Shown here piece by piece: positions 1-5,136 of a stretch of 5,136 bases of DNA; position 1 is the stretch's first letter, and every line of letters starts with the position of its first letter. Origin of the DNA: Deltaproteobacteria bacterium (GTDB lineage Bacteria > Desulfobacterota > Desulfobacteria > Desulfobacterales > JAFDHS01); NCBI GenBank assembly GCA_019308655.1, contig JAFDHS010000215.1, positions 1 to 5,136 on the forward strand, in the 5' to 3' direction. The translations under genes were made by a program, and so were the position numbers. A model generated the notes under the pieces. The model was not told where the DNA came from. It made no database searches and worked only from the letters and a program-made list of their open reading frames with translations.

Positions 1-1114
1 TGAAAATCATATAAAAGGATGAACCTTCTGAAAGCGTGGCGGCTGTAACAAGACCGGCAGCACAAAGGCCCATGCCGATGGTAGCGATTTTAGCCGGTGA
101 GTGCCGGTCGGAAAGTCTGCCGGATATGGGTGCGAAAATAGCCTGAACAATAGGTTGCACAATCAAAATATACCCCGTGCTTTCCGGCGAAATTCCCCTG
201 ATGGACTGGAGGTAGATACTGAAAAAGAATACGACCCCAAAGGAAGTTGCGTAATTAATCCAGGTAGCGATATTGCTGAAGGCAAAGGTACGATTTTGAA
301 GAATCGGCCTTATCCTCAATAAAGGTGATGGCGTATTCCATTCATAAATTAAAAAAACGAGCATGCCTGATGCACCGCCAAAGGTAATCCATTTGGCTGT
401 TTCCCATTCTTTAAAATGGGTTATGCCTGATATCAGTCCCAACAGGGCCGCTATGTATATCATGCTGCCCAGCCAGTCAAACTTCTCGCCCCTGGCGTCG
501 GCCCACTCCCCCTTGAGCTTCAATAGCGTTAACACCAGAGCCGCCAACTCTACCGGAACGGCAGCATAAAAAATCCAACGCCATCCAAGATAGGTCACCA
601 TAAGCCCGGCAAGGGTCGGACCGGCTGAGACCCCTAAATAGACACAACCCACAACAATGCCCATAGCTCTTCCACGCCGCTCTTTGGGAAACACCGATGT
701 CAGAATGGCAAAACTTGTTGAAGTGACAAAGGCCGCGCCTACACCTTGTAAAAAACGAAAGGCGACAAACGTTTCAATGGTCGATGAAACGGAAAGTGCC
801 AGGGTCGCAAGGGTTATAATAATTGCACCGGCGATAAAAATTCGCTTCCGACCATAAATATCCGAAAAACGGCCTGCCGGTAATAGAAGCAACGCTACCG
901 CAAGAATATAAATCATTTCAATCAGGCCAAGCTGAGCTGCGCCTACTGAAAATTCCCGGCCAATGGTGGGCAAAGCGACACCGACAGCGGAAAACATGAA
1001 AGGGACCAGGAATTGTACCGCCGATACGACCCAAAGCGTTGCGGTCTGAGAAATAGGAGAAGGTGTTTCTATGGACGACAGATTTTTAGATAAGATTTCA
1101 GAAGTTTTTTTCAT
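1..1114 (-). CDS. MFS drug/proton antiporter, DHA2 (EmrB/QacA) type, 3' end off the window
   Basis: An inner-membrane efflux transporter of the major facilitator superfamily, probably exporting toxic compounds in exchange for protons. I translated it by hand: it is open from the ATG at 1114 to the left edge (371 residues) with no stop. Visible signs are a hydrophilic N-terminus of about 24 residues, TM1 near residues 25-49, motif A in the loop between TM2 and TM3 (GRFSDIYGRKR, about 81-91), motif B (RFLQGVGAA, about 120-128), and the antiporter motif C with GxxxGP (about 156-170, ending GVSAGPTLAG). A second copy of motif A starts the C-terminal half (GRLSDRHSP, about 332-340). DHA2 members usually have 14 helices and 450-520 residues, so roughly 100 residues are missing beyond the window. 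The ribosome site is weak (AGGTAGAG about 8 nt before ATG). The substrate cannot be told; family assignment is firm. Confidence 0.93.
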   Translation of the reverse strand, partial: MKKTSEILSKNLSSIETPSPISQTATLWVVSAVQFLVPFMFSAVGVALPTIGREFSVGAAQLGLIEMIYILAVALLLLPAGRFSDIYGRKRIFIAGAIIITLATLALSVSSTIETFVAFRFLQGVGAAFVTSTSFAILTSVFPKERRGRAMGIVVGCVYLGVSAGPTLAGLMVTYLGWRWIFYAAVPVELAALVLTLLKLKGEWADARGEKFDWLGSMIYIAALLGLISGITHFKEWETAKWITFGGASGMLVFLIYEWNTPSPLLRIRPILQNRTFAFSNIATWINYATSFGVVFFFSIYLQSIRGISPESTGYILIVQPIVQAIFAPISGRLSDRHSPAKIATIGMGLCAAGLVTAATLSEGSSFYMIF

Positions 1115-1125
1115 ATTTTACTCTA

Positions 1126-1138
1126 CCTGAAAATCAGG
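1126..1138. repeat. Small inverted repeat just upstream of the transporter start
   Basis: The sequence CCTGA-AAA-TCAGG is a perfect 5-bp inverted repeat with a 3-nt centre, ending 12 nt before the transporter ATG and overlapping its ribosome-binding region. It could be a repressor operator, as efflux genes are often locally controlled, or a small RNA hairpin near the ribosome site. No regulator gene is seen in the window. At this length a chance occurrence is quite possible. Confidence 0.25.
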
Positions 1139-1294
1139 ATCGGAAAGATTGAACCCAAAAAAGATTTCGGGCAACAGCTGTCTCCAGATTCATCGGCTTC
1201 GATGATCCAATGGCAGTGTCGACAACGCAATCTTTTTTCTTTTCAGGCAATAGTTCCAGTTTGCTGTGATTGCAGGAAATTATATAAAATAGAA

Positions 1295-1489
1295 TCAGGT
1301 TAATATTTCTTTAACACGCCCGACCTGCCCACTTTCCAAACGGACTTTAATCCCATGGGGATGCGTAGGAGATTTGGTCAAAATATTTTTAACAATGCCT
1401 TTTGTCAGTTTTCCGGATCGCTGATCTTTCTTTAGTACGATCAACACCGGTAAATCCGCTTTTATATTTTCACGATTTCTACCATTCAT
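1295..1489 (-). CDS. ywbE: YwbE family protein (DUF2196)
   Basis: A 64-residue basic protein that I recognise as the YwbE family (B. subtilis YwbE; DUF2196/TIGR03833). The family is widespread and its function is not established. Diagnostic stretches are the start MNGRNRENI, the central LKKDQRSGKLTKGIV, and the end HPHGIKVRLESGQVGRV. The last part, a glycine-valine-glycine-arginine turn between strands, resembles a KOW or small beta-barrel element, so an RNA- or ribosome-linked role is imaginable but is only inference. Length matches the family, so it is complete. Start: ATG at 1489 preceded by AAAGGA about 7-8 nt upstream. It is transcribed away from the cold-shock gene and toward the transporter, 180 nt from the latter, with no clear terminator between them. 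Confidence 0.92.
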   Translation of the reverse strand: MNGRNRENIKADLPVLIVLKKDQRSGKLTKGIVKNILTKSPTHPHGIKVRLESGQVGRVKEILT

Positions 1490-1707
1490 ACGTTATCCTT
1501 TATTTTTATCAATGATTTTAAATCAAACATTCAAAAATATTCATATAATCAAGTAACTGCATTTATGTCTTTTTCTCTCTTACAAATGTATTTTAGCGCA
1601 TCCTTCCCCCCCTTCAAAAGAAAAATTTAACTGAAAAATTCCCGCCTTGAGGTGGGCCAAGGGAAATGTTATTTTTCAAAATTAAAATTATTCTGTATAT
1701 AATCAGC
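1490..1707. other. AT-rich intergenic DNA between ywbE and the cold-shock promoter
   Basis: No gene is supported here; both strands carry only very short open frames without ribosome sites. The stretch should contain the ywbE promoter on the minus strand, but I see no convincing -35/-10 pair. Two local features stand out: a run of eight C within a pyrimidine tract around 1601-1615, and a G+C island at 1641-1656 where CCCGCC and GGTGGG could pair around a TTGA loop (one G-U pair on the plus strand, one mismatch on the minus). Confidence 0.5.
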
Positions 1708-1735
1708 TTGACTTATCTGATAATATAATTATAAT
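1708..1735 (+). promoter_or_regulatory. Sigma-70-type promoter of the cold-shock gene
   Basis: TTGACT at 1708-1713 and TATAAT at 1730-1735 are separated by 16 nt, a near-consensus housekeeping promoter. The start of transcription would be near 1742, giving a leader of about 130 nt before the cold-shock ATG. A second TATAAT at 1724-1729 lies too close to the -35 box to use it. The region around the -10 box is almost pure A/T and easily melted. Confidence 0.7.
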
Positions 1736-1741
1736 TATAGA

Positions 1742-1873
1742 AAATTCAATAAAGGATCTGCCCACAGTGGGCAGGTCAGTTTCGTTACTGAAGGAAAAAT
1801 CCATTTTTCAAAGTGGTACCCCCTGAAGTTAGGAACTATAACAAAGAACAATTTTTAAAAGGAGTGTATCACG
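1742..1873 (+). promoter_or_regulatory. Long structured 5' leader of the cold-shock mRNA
   Basis: The predicted untranslated leader contains a row of inverted repeats: CTGCCCAC-A-GTGGGCAG (1758-1774, 8-nt arms, folding as a 6-7 bp stem), TCAGT-N6-ACTGA (1776-1791) and GAAAAAT-CC-ATTTTTC (1794-1809), then a weaker AGTT-AGG-AACT (1829-1839). The ribosome site AAAAGGAG lies just beyond, outside the hairpins. Long folded leaders that control translation and mRNA stability with temperature are known for E. coli cspA; a similar role here is inference, and I see no obvious copy of the E. coli cold box. Confidence 0.5.
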
Positions 1874-2074
1874 ATGGCTGATGGAATTGTAAAATGGTTT
1901 AATGACAGCAAGGGCTTTGGTTTTATTGAGCAGGAAAACGGTCCGGATGTGTTTGTTCACCATTCAGGAATCAATGCAACCGGTTTCAAAACGCTCAACG
2001 AAGGCGACCGGGTTACCTTTGACGTTGAACAGGGTCAAAAAGGTCCTGCTGCAACCAATGTCACTGTTGTTTAG
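1874..2074 (+). CDS. Cold-shock domain protein (CspA family)
   Basis: A 66-residue single cold-shock domain protein, a five-stranded beta barrel that binds single-stranded RNA and DNA and acts as an RNA chaperone in the cytoplasm. The start MADGIVKWFNDSKGFGFI contains the RNP1 motif KGFGFI (about 13-18), and RNP2 is VFVHH (about 26-30); the end AATNVTVV is the usual last strand. Length equals the family norm, so the gene is complete. The ATG is preceded by a strong AAAAGGAG site about 8 nt upstream. It stands alone, divergent from ywbE and convergent with the dehydratase-type operon. The name alone cannot tell whether it is cold-induced or constitutive, since genomes usually carry several paralogues; the long folded leader favours regulated expression. 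Confidence 0.96.
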   Translation: MADGIVKWFNDSKGFGFIEQENGPDVFVHHSGINATGFKTLNEGDRVTFDVEQGQKGPAATNVTVV

Positions 2075-2107
2075 CTTATAGCTTACATTTTCTAAGTTTT
2101 AAAAAGG

Positions 2108-2134
2108 GCATTTCCTCAAATGATGAGGAAATGC
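2108..2134 (-). terminator. Intrinsic terminator of the minus-strand dehydratase-type operon
   Basis: GCATTTCCTCA and TGAGGAAATGC form a perfect 11-bp stem with a 5-nt loop. Read on the minus strand the stem is followed by CCC and then TTTTT, the layout of a rho-independent terminator 35 nt past the activator stop codon. On the plus strand the hairpin lies 33 nt after the cold-shock stop but is followed by CAGGGG, not a T-run, so it may help end that transcript only weakly. Confidence 0.75.
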
Positions 2135-2169
2135 AGGGGACTCATCAAAAAATCCGGATTTCGATAAAT

Positions 2170-2922
2170 TCACAACGTATCTCTTGCCAGTAAAGCCGCG
2201 CCGTAAGCTCCTACAAAATGAGGGGCTTCGGGAACATGAATTTTCATTCCAAAGGCCTCGGAAATCAATTGACACAGACATGGGTTTTTGGCCACACCAC
2301 CGGTAAAAACCATTAAACCTCCATTGAAAACCCGTTTAATCATGGCGACAGCACGTTTGGCTACGGCGATGTGAAGGCCTTTTGCAATTTCACGCCGGTT
2401 TTCTCCCCTGGCGATCAGAGAAGTGACTTCCGATTCGGCAAAAACCGTGCACATGCTGTTGATAGCAAGATTTTTTTCTGCAGTCAGTGCTTCCCGGCCG
2501 AACTCATCAATTTTGTAGCCCAAGGTTTTGGCCATGATTTCCAAAAATTTGCCGGTGCCGGCGGCGCAACGATCATTCATCTCAAATTTTTTAACCTTGC
2601 CGTTATCAAACAAAGCAATTGCCTTGCTGTCCTGACCGCCGATATCCAGAATCGTCCGCACCTCGTTGAAACAGGCTTTGGCGCCCACGGCATGAGCCTT
2701 GATTTCGGTAATCGTAGGAGTGTCAAATGTAGTCTCGAACAGATTACGGCCATACCCTGTGGCAATGATGCAGTCGTATGAAACAGATTTCAACAGCTTT
2801 TTTGCCTGGGTAATGGGATCAAATCCCGTGTCTGCTTCACAACGTTGAATAATTCTGCCCCCATCATCCACAACCACGAACTCGATGCTGCGCGAACCGA
2901 TGTCGATTCCACCAAAACGCAT
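2170..2922 (-). CDS. ATP-dependent activator of a dehydratase/double-cubane cluster protein (HgdC/YjiL type)
   Basis: A 250-residue member of the BadF/BadG/BcrA/BcrD ATPase family. These proteins form homodimers that hold one [4Fe-4S] cluster between the subunits and, on ATP hydrolysis, inject a very low-potential electron into a partner iron-sulfur protein. Visible elements: the ASKHA nucleotide-binding start GIDIGSRSIE (about 5-14), ATGYGRN (54-60), DIGGQDSK (93-100), the first cluster cysteine C119 in NDRCAAGTGKFLE, the second C158 in SMCTVFAESE, and FTGGVAKN (206-213). The 39-residue spacing of the two cysteines equals that of C127 and C166 in Acidaminococcus HgdC. I chose the ATG at 2922 over a GTG at 2940 because AGGAAAGG sits just before it and the protein then begins right at the conserved domain. 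It follows the 425-aa partner gene by 27 nt. It resembles E. coli YjiL as closely as HgdC. Confidence 0.94.
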   Translation of the reverse strand: MRFGGIDIGSRSIEFVVVDDGGRIIQRCEADTGFDPITQAKKLLKSVSYDCIIATGYGRNLFETTFDTPTITEIKAHAVGAKACFNEVRTILDIGGQDSKAIALFDNGKVKKFEMNDRCAAGTGKFLEIMAKTLGYKIDEFGREALTAEKNLAINSMCTVFAESEVTSLIARGENRREIAKGLHIAVAKRAVAMIKRVFNGGLMVFTGGVAKNPCLCQLISEAFGMKIHVPEAPHFVGAYGAALLARDTL

Positions 2923-2927
2923 TTGCA

Positions 2928-2935
2928 CCTTTCCT
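2928..2935 (-). promoter_or_regulatory. Ribosome-binding site deciding the activator start
   Basis: AGGAAAGG on the minus strand ends 5 nt before the ATG at 2922. It would lie inside the coding sequence if the GTG at 2940 were the start, and that GTG has only a poor site (TTGGTGAA) before it. This is the basis for the shorter 250-residue form. Confidence 0.65.
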
Positions 2936-2949
2936 TTCACTTCACCAAT

Positions 2950-4227
2950 TTATTTTAATTGCTCGACAAAAGCCTCAATCCGGGTTTTCAATTGGCCCAT
3001 ATCCTCCATGCCGTAATCGGTTTCAATACGCAGGGTAGGAATATTTTTTTCCTCCAAAGCTTTTTCCACAGCCATGGATTCCATGAGATAGGGCTGGCAA
3101 AATTGCAGTCCATAATGAATCACGCCGTCTGCATTGTAAGTTTCAAACATATCGCTGATGTGATCGAGCCGATCCGGATTGGGTGTAAAAATGGCACAAT
3201 CCACCTTAAAATAGCGGTTCGTGATGGCTTCCATCATTTCTTCCACGGTGTTGCCTGAATCATCGGTGAGGTTGCGAGCGCCTCTTTCACCCACACAGGA
3301 TTCCTCTCCCACGATAACCGCACCCGAAGTTTCGATGATCCATGGCAATTTCCAGTTGGGTACTGCCATAGGACAGCCGGAAATAAGAATCCGAGGTGTC
3401 TTTTCATTGAAAACGCCTTGTTTTTCTTCAACCCGTTTTTCAAGCTCGTCACAAATCTTATTAACCGATTCGGTGAACCGTGCCGGGTTGTCATAAAAGA
3501 AAACCTGGTTGGCCAACAGTGCATCCAGGCCCGAGATTGGTGAAGGATCAGCCTTGCGCAAAGCAGACAGCCGGTGGATGGCCTTTCGTTTGGCGTTGAC
3601 GGTCTGAATCGCCTGCTTCAAGGATTCGGCGGTGATGGTTATTCCGGTGAAACCTTCAACAGCGGCTCTGAAGCGGCCAAATTCAGCTTTTAAAAGGGAC
3701 CGGCCCTGATCGGATTTCACCTGGGGCAGATCCATCACATAGAGATTCTCCACCAGATTGCCTAAGGATTCATAAGCTTTTTTCTTGCCGTCGCATGTAT
3801 TTTCACCCACGATCATGTCCGCAATTTCCAGATATGGGCAGACCTTGCCGAGCTTAAAACCGAAAGAGGATTTAATCAGGGCGCAGGTATTGCGGGGCAA
3901 GAGTCTTTCAACTTCCTCCATGGCAAAATCCGCACCGGAACAAAGCCCCACCAATGTCGCATTGGCTGCCAGTACGATTTCTTCGGGTACGAATACACAA
4001 TAAGAGCCAATTATTTTGCGGCCGATTTGCTTCTCCTCCAACAATTCCTTAATCCGCAGACCGTGCACTTCGCTCATTACAAAATCAAAATAATTCATCC
4101 CCTCCGGCCGCTTTTCCTGAGAGAGATAAATATCCCGGTAGGTTTTTCCCAAAACGCCTATGAGGACATCGTGTGCTTCAAGATCAAGTCCCAATTCGGC
4201 CCACATAAAACGGTAGACTTCGCTCAT
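2950..4227 (-). CDS. Double-cubane cluster protein / 2-hydroxyacyl-CoA dehydratase subunit homologue (YjiM type)
   Basis: A 425-residue cytoplasmic iron-sulfur protein of the HgdB/FldC/BcrB family. I recognise strong resemblance to E. coli YjiM, from memory: GSYCVFVPEE (74-83), LPRNTCALIKSSFGF (110-124), CPY (130-132), GENTCDGKKK (141-150), GEESCVGERGARN (307-319) and YGLQFCQPY (372-380), ending IETDYGMEDMGQL. Candidate cluster ligands are C77, C115, C130, C145, C311 and C377; C96, C285 and C344 are also present. Double-cubane proteins carry an [Fe8S9] cluster and, when reduced by their activator ATPase, reduce small molecules such as acetylene in vitro; true dehydratases instead have two different subunits. 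No second subunit lies beside this gene, which favours the double-cubane type. It is about 40 residues longer at the N-terminus than YjiM. Start: ATG at 4227 with AAAGGA about 9 nt upstream. The physiological substrate is unknown. Confidence 0.92.
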   Translation of the reverse strand: MSEVYRFMWAELGLDLEAHDVLIGVLGKTYRDIYLSQEKRPEGMNYFDFVMSEVHGLRIKELLEEKQIGRKIIGSYCVFVPEEIVLAANATLVGLCSGADFAMEEVERLLPRNTCALIKSSFGFKLGKVCPYLEIADMIVGENTCDGKKKAYESLGNLVENLYVMDLPQVKSDQGRSLLKAEFGRFRAAVEGFTGITITAESLKQAIQTVNAKRKAIHRLSALRKADPSPISGLDALLANQVFFYDNPARFTESVNKICDELEKRVEEKQGVFNEKTPRILISGCPMAVPNWKLPWIIETSGAVIVGEESCVGERGARNLTDDSGNTVEEMMEAITNRYFKVDCAIFTPNPDRLDHISDMFETYNADGVIHYGLQFCQPYLMESMAVEKALEEKNIPTLRIETDYGMEDMGQLKTRIEAFVEQLK

Positions 4228-4275
4228 AAGTTTTTCCTTTCAATTTTCTACGTCTGAATATTTCAATTCTGTTTG

Positions 4276-4809
4276 TCACACTTGGGGTTTAACCCCTACA
4301 CGAGCCCTCACCAGACCGCTGAAAATCCTTCGTAAGTCATGATCCTTAATCGTAAGTTGCATCGCCTCAGGCTCATCTGCTGTCTCAGCCTCCTGGACGG
4401 ATCGAAAAGATTGCCGATCTTTGTTGATCTGCCGAACTGAAATGATATCACCACTTGCAGTAGAAATTTCGGTAAGACCGCGGTGACGCTCCAGCCAGCG
4501 GTCGCATTCATCATGAGTGCCGAAATATGTGATGTGTAAGATACTATTGCGTCGAATAGTAACCAAGCGGTACCCCCCTCCCAAATCGTACTTCCGGCAG
4601 TTTTTCACACGAAACTCACCATGATTGGTTAACTTACCAAAGTTGTCAAAGGCGTTACCGCATCCCACCCCACCTATTAAGTTATCAACAATTTTCTCGG
4701 CCTTACGAGCCGCCAATGCACCAACAGCACTGGTTTTTCGAATTTCAGTCAGTCGGTGTAAAAAAATTGAGGTGCGGTGAACGAAATTGAATGCCTGATT
4801 ATGTTCCAT
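4276..4809 (-). CDS. RelE/ParE-toxin-like domain protein with extra N- and C-terminal parts, no antitoxin seen
   Basis: A 177-residue basic protein (190 if the GTG at 4848 is used). Its middle resembles RelE/ParE-fold toxins: a helix with ARKAEKIVDNL, then KLTNHGEFRVKNCRKYDLG, the strand GGYRLVTIRR, ILHITYFGTHDECDRWLE and RHRGL. The order of arginine-rich strand, GYR, and GTHDE matches the toxin sheet that in RelE cuts mRNA at the ribosome. A C-terminal tail of about 65 residues, acidic in the middle (QEAETADEPEA) and ending DHDLRRIFSGLV, is not part of the RelE core and might mask the toxin or bind a partner; that is inference. Neither possible start has a good ribosome site; I prefer the ATG, since the GTG would leave a leader of only about 15 nt. 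No antitoxin gene is adjacent. It ends 48 nt before the double-cubane gene on the same strand. Family resemblance is moderate; activity is unproven. Confidence 0.7.
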   Translation of the reverse strand: MEHNQAFNFVHRTSIFLHRLTEIRKTSAVGALAARKAEKIVDNLIGGVGCGNAFDNFGKLTNHGEFRVKNCRKYDLGGGYRLVTIRRNSILHITYFGTHDECDRWLERHRGLTEISTASGDIISVRQINKDRQSFRSVQEAETADEPEAMQLTIKDHDLRRIFSGLVRARVGVKPQV

Positions 4810-4870
4810 GCCATCTACGTGAAGAGTTTGTTGGCCTGATCGGTCCACTAAATGATTTATTCAAATGATT

Positions 4871-4899
4871 CTTATTGAATACACATATCAATATGTCAA
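4871..4899 (-). promoter_or_regulatory. Predicted promoter of the toxin-like gene and possibly the downstream pair
   Basis: On the minus strand a perfect TTGACA (4894-4899) is followed after 17 nt by AATAAG (4871-4876), four of six matches to the -10 consensus. Transcription would begin near 4864, 15 nt before the possible GTG start and 54 nt before the preferred ATG of the toxin-like gene. No stronger promoter is visible in the 48 nt before the double-cubane gene, so the three minus-strand genes may share this one. Confidence 0.5.
4883..4896. promoter_or_regulatory. Palindrome in the promoter spacer, candidate operator
   Basis: ACATAT-CA-ATATGT is a perfect 6-bp inverted repeat that covers the first half of the spacer and runs into the -35 box of the predicted promoter. 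A dimeric repressor bound here would block RNA polymerase. Toxin genes are often controlled this way by their antitoxin, but no such protein is encoded in the window. AT-only arms make chance possible. Confidence 0.3.
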
Positions 4900-5028
4900 A
4901 TAGATAATTTTAATATACAGAGCATGTTTCATTGAAAAAATTAATAAAACTGTCGTATGAATGCCATAATCAATACCAATTCTTCGGGAGTAGGGTAAAT
5001 CCCTCCTTTTTTCAGGATGTTTTCCCAT
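4888..5028 (-). CDS. Doubtful 46-residue reading frame
   Basis: A short open frame starting MGKHPEKRRDL and ending KIIYLTY. An AAGGGG about 10 nt before the ATG could serve as a ribosome site. I recognise no family, and the last third is dominated by A/T-rich codons. Its stop codon lies inside the palindrome of the predicted downstream promoter. The overlapping frame also reads plausibly over the same bases without a start codon, so this may be decayed coding DNA or nothing at all. Confidence 0.12.
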   Translation of the reverse strand: MGKHPEKRRDLPYSRRIGIDYGIHTTVLLIFSMKHALYIKIIYLTY

Positions 5029-5136
5029 TAAAATGAGCCCCTTCCCCTACAGACAAATAATACTTTAATTGATAAGAATAAAAATTATATCTCTTAAAAA
5101 AGGTTTTTTAAATCCAACTGTTTATTAATTTTCATA

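Larger units (their letters stand above)
4849..5136. other. AT-rich region at the right edge
   Basis: Apart from the promoter, the palindrome and the doubtful short frame, this stretch holds no supported gene. On the plus strand AGGG-TAAAT-CCCT followed by CC and TTTTTT (4992-5012) looks like a weak terminator with no gene before it, and at 5094-5111 TTAAAAAA-GG-TTTTTTAA is an A/T palindrome. The region may be the promoter-proximal space of a gene beyond the window. Confidence 0.5.

Noticed and set aside
101..857. Several plus-strand open frames of 66-73 codons in the first kilobase.
   Set aside because: All lie opposite the transporter, whose continuous minus-strand frame carries the MFS motifs.
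1641..1656. CCCGCC-TTGA-GGTGGG hairpin followed on the minus strand by AATTTTT, considered as a terminator.
   Set aside because: The minus-strand form has a mismatch, there is no minus-strand gene upstream of it, and it sits ahead of ywbE where termination would make little sense.
2371..2781. A 136-codon plus-strand open frame.
   Set aside because: It lies opposite the well-supported activator gene and its translation shows no recognisable family; it is an antisense shadow.
4284..4296. GGGGTT-T-AACCCC palindrome near the end of the toxin-like gene, considered as a terminator between it and the double-cubane gene.
   Set aside because: It lies inside the coding sequence and on the minus strand is followed by AAGTGTG, with no T-run, so termination is unlikely.
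4932..5012. Possible tiny plus-strand RNA: TTGAAA and TATGAA with an 18-nt gap, ending at a weak hairpin plus TTTTTT.
   Set aside because: The -10 box and hairpin are both weak, the product would be only about 45 nt, and nothing else supports transcription.
5094..5111. TTAAAAAA-GG-TTTTTTAA palindrome.
   Set aside because: It is almost purely A/T in an AT-rich stretch and has no gene context, so chance is the simplest explanation.

Overview
The window looks like chromosomal DNA from an anaerobic bacterium, most likely a sulfate-reducer-type member of the Desulfobacterota. The main reason is a protein pair of the double-cubane-cluster / 2-hydroxyacyl-CoA dehydratase type, which works only at very low redox potential. 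The style of the small cold-shock protein, GC-moderate genes and AT-rich intergenic DNA also fit. This placement is inference from protein resemblance; no rRNA or other marker gene is present. There are no tRNAs, insertion sequences or CRISPR repeats.

Layout from left to right. (1) Positions 1-1114, minus strand: the first 371 residues of a DHA2-type major facilitator drug/proton antiporter whose end lies off the left edge. (2) Positions 1295-1489, minus strand: a 64-residue YwbE-family protein, the best-recognised small gene here. (3) A divergent intergenic region of about 380 bp holds a strong promoter (1708-1735, plus strand) and a leader of about 130 nt with a row of inverted repeats, leading to a 66-residue cold-shock domain protein (1874-2074). 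(4) A perfect 11-bp hairpin (2108-2134) followed on the minus strand by a T-run closes the minus-strand operon that converges on the cold-shock gene. (5) Positions 2170-4227, minus strand: a two-gene unit encoding a double-cubane cluster protein / dehydratase-subunit homologue (425 aa) and its ATP-dependent activator (250 aa, shared [4Fe-4S] cluster between two subunits). (6) Positions 4276-4848, minus strand: a protein with a RelE/ParE-toxin-like core plus extra N- and C-terminal parts, 48 nt upstream of the dehydratase homologue. (7) Positions 4849-5136: AT-rich DNA with a promoter overlapped by a palindrome and only a doubtful short reading frame.

How the genes work together: the activator should hydrolyse ATP to push an electron from its surface cluster into the iron-sulfur cluster of the 425-aa protein. 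Because no second dehydratase subunit and no CoA-transferase lie next to it, the pair resembles the E. coli YjiM/YjiL and Carboxydothermus DCCP/DCCR arrangement more than a complete amino-acid fermentation dehydratase, and its natural substrate cannot be read from the sequence. The other genes (efflux pump, YwbE, cold-shock protein, toxin-like protein) show no obvious functional link to it.
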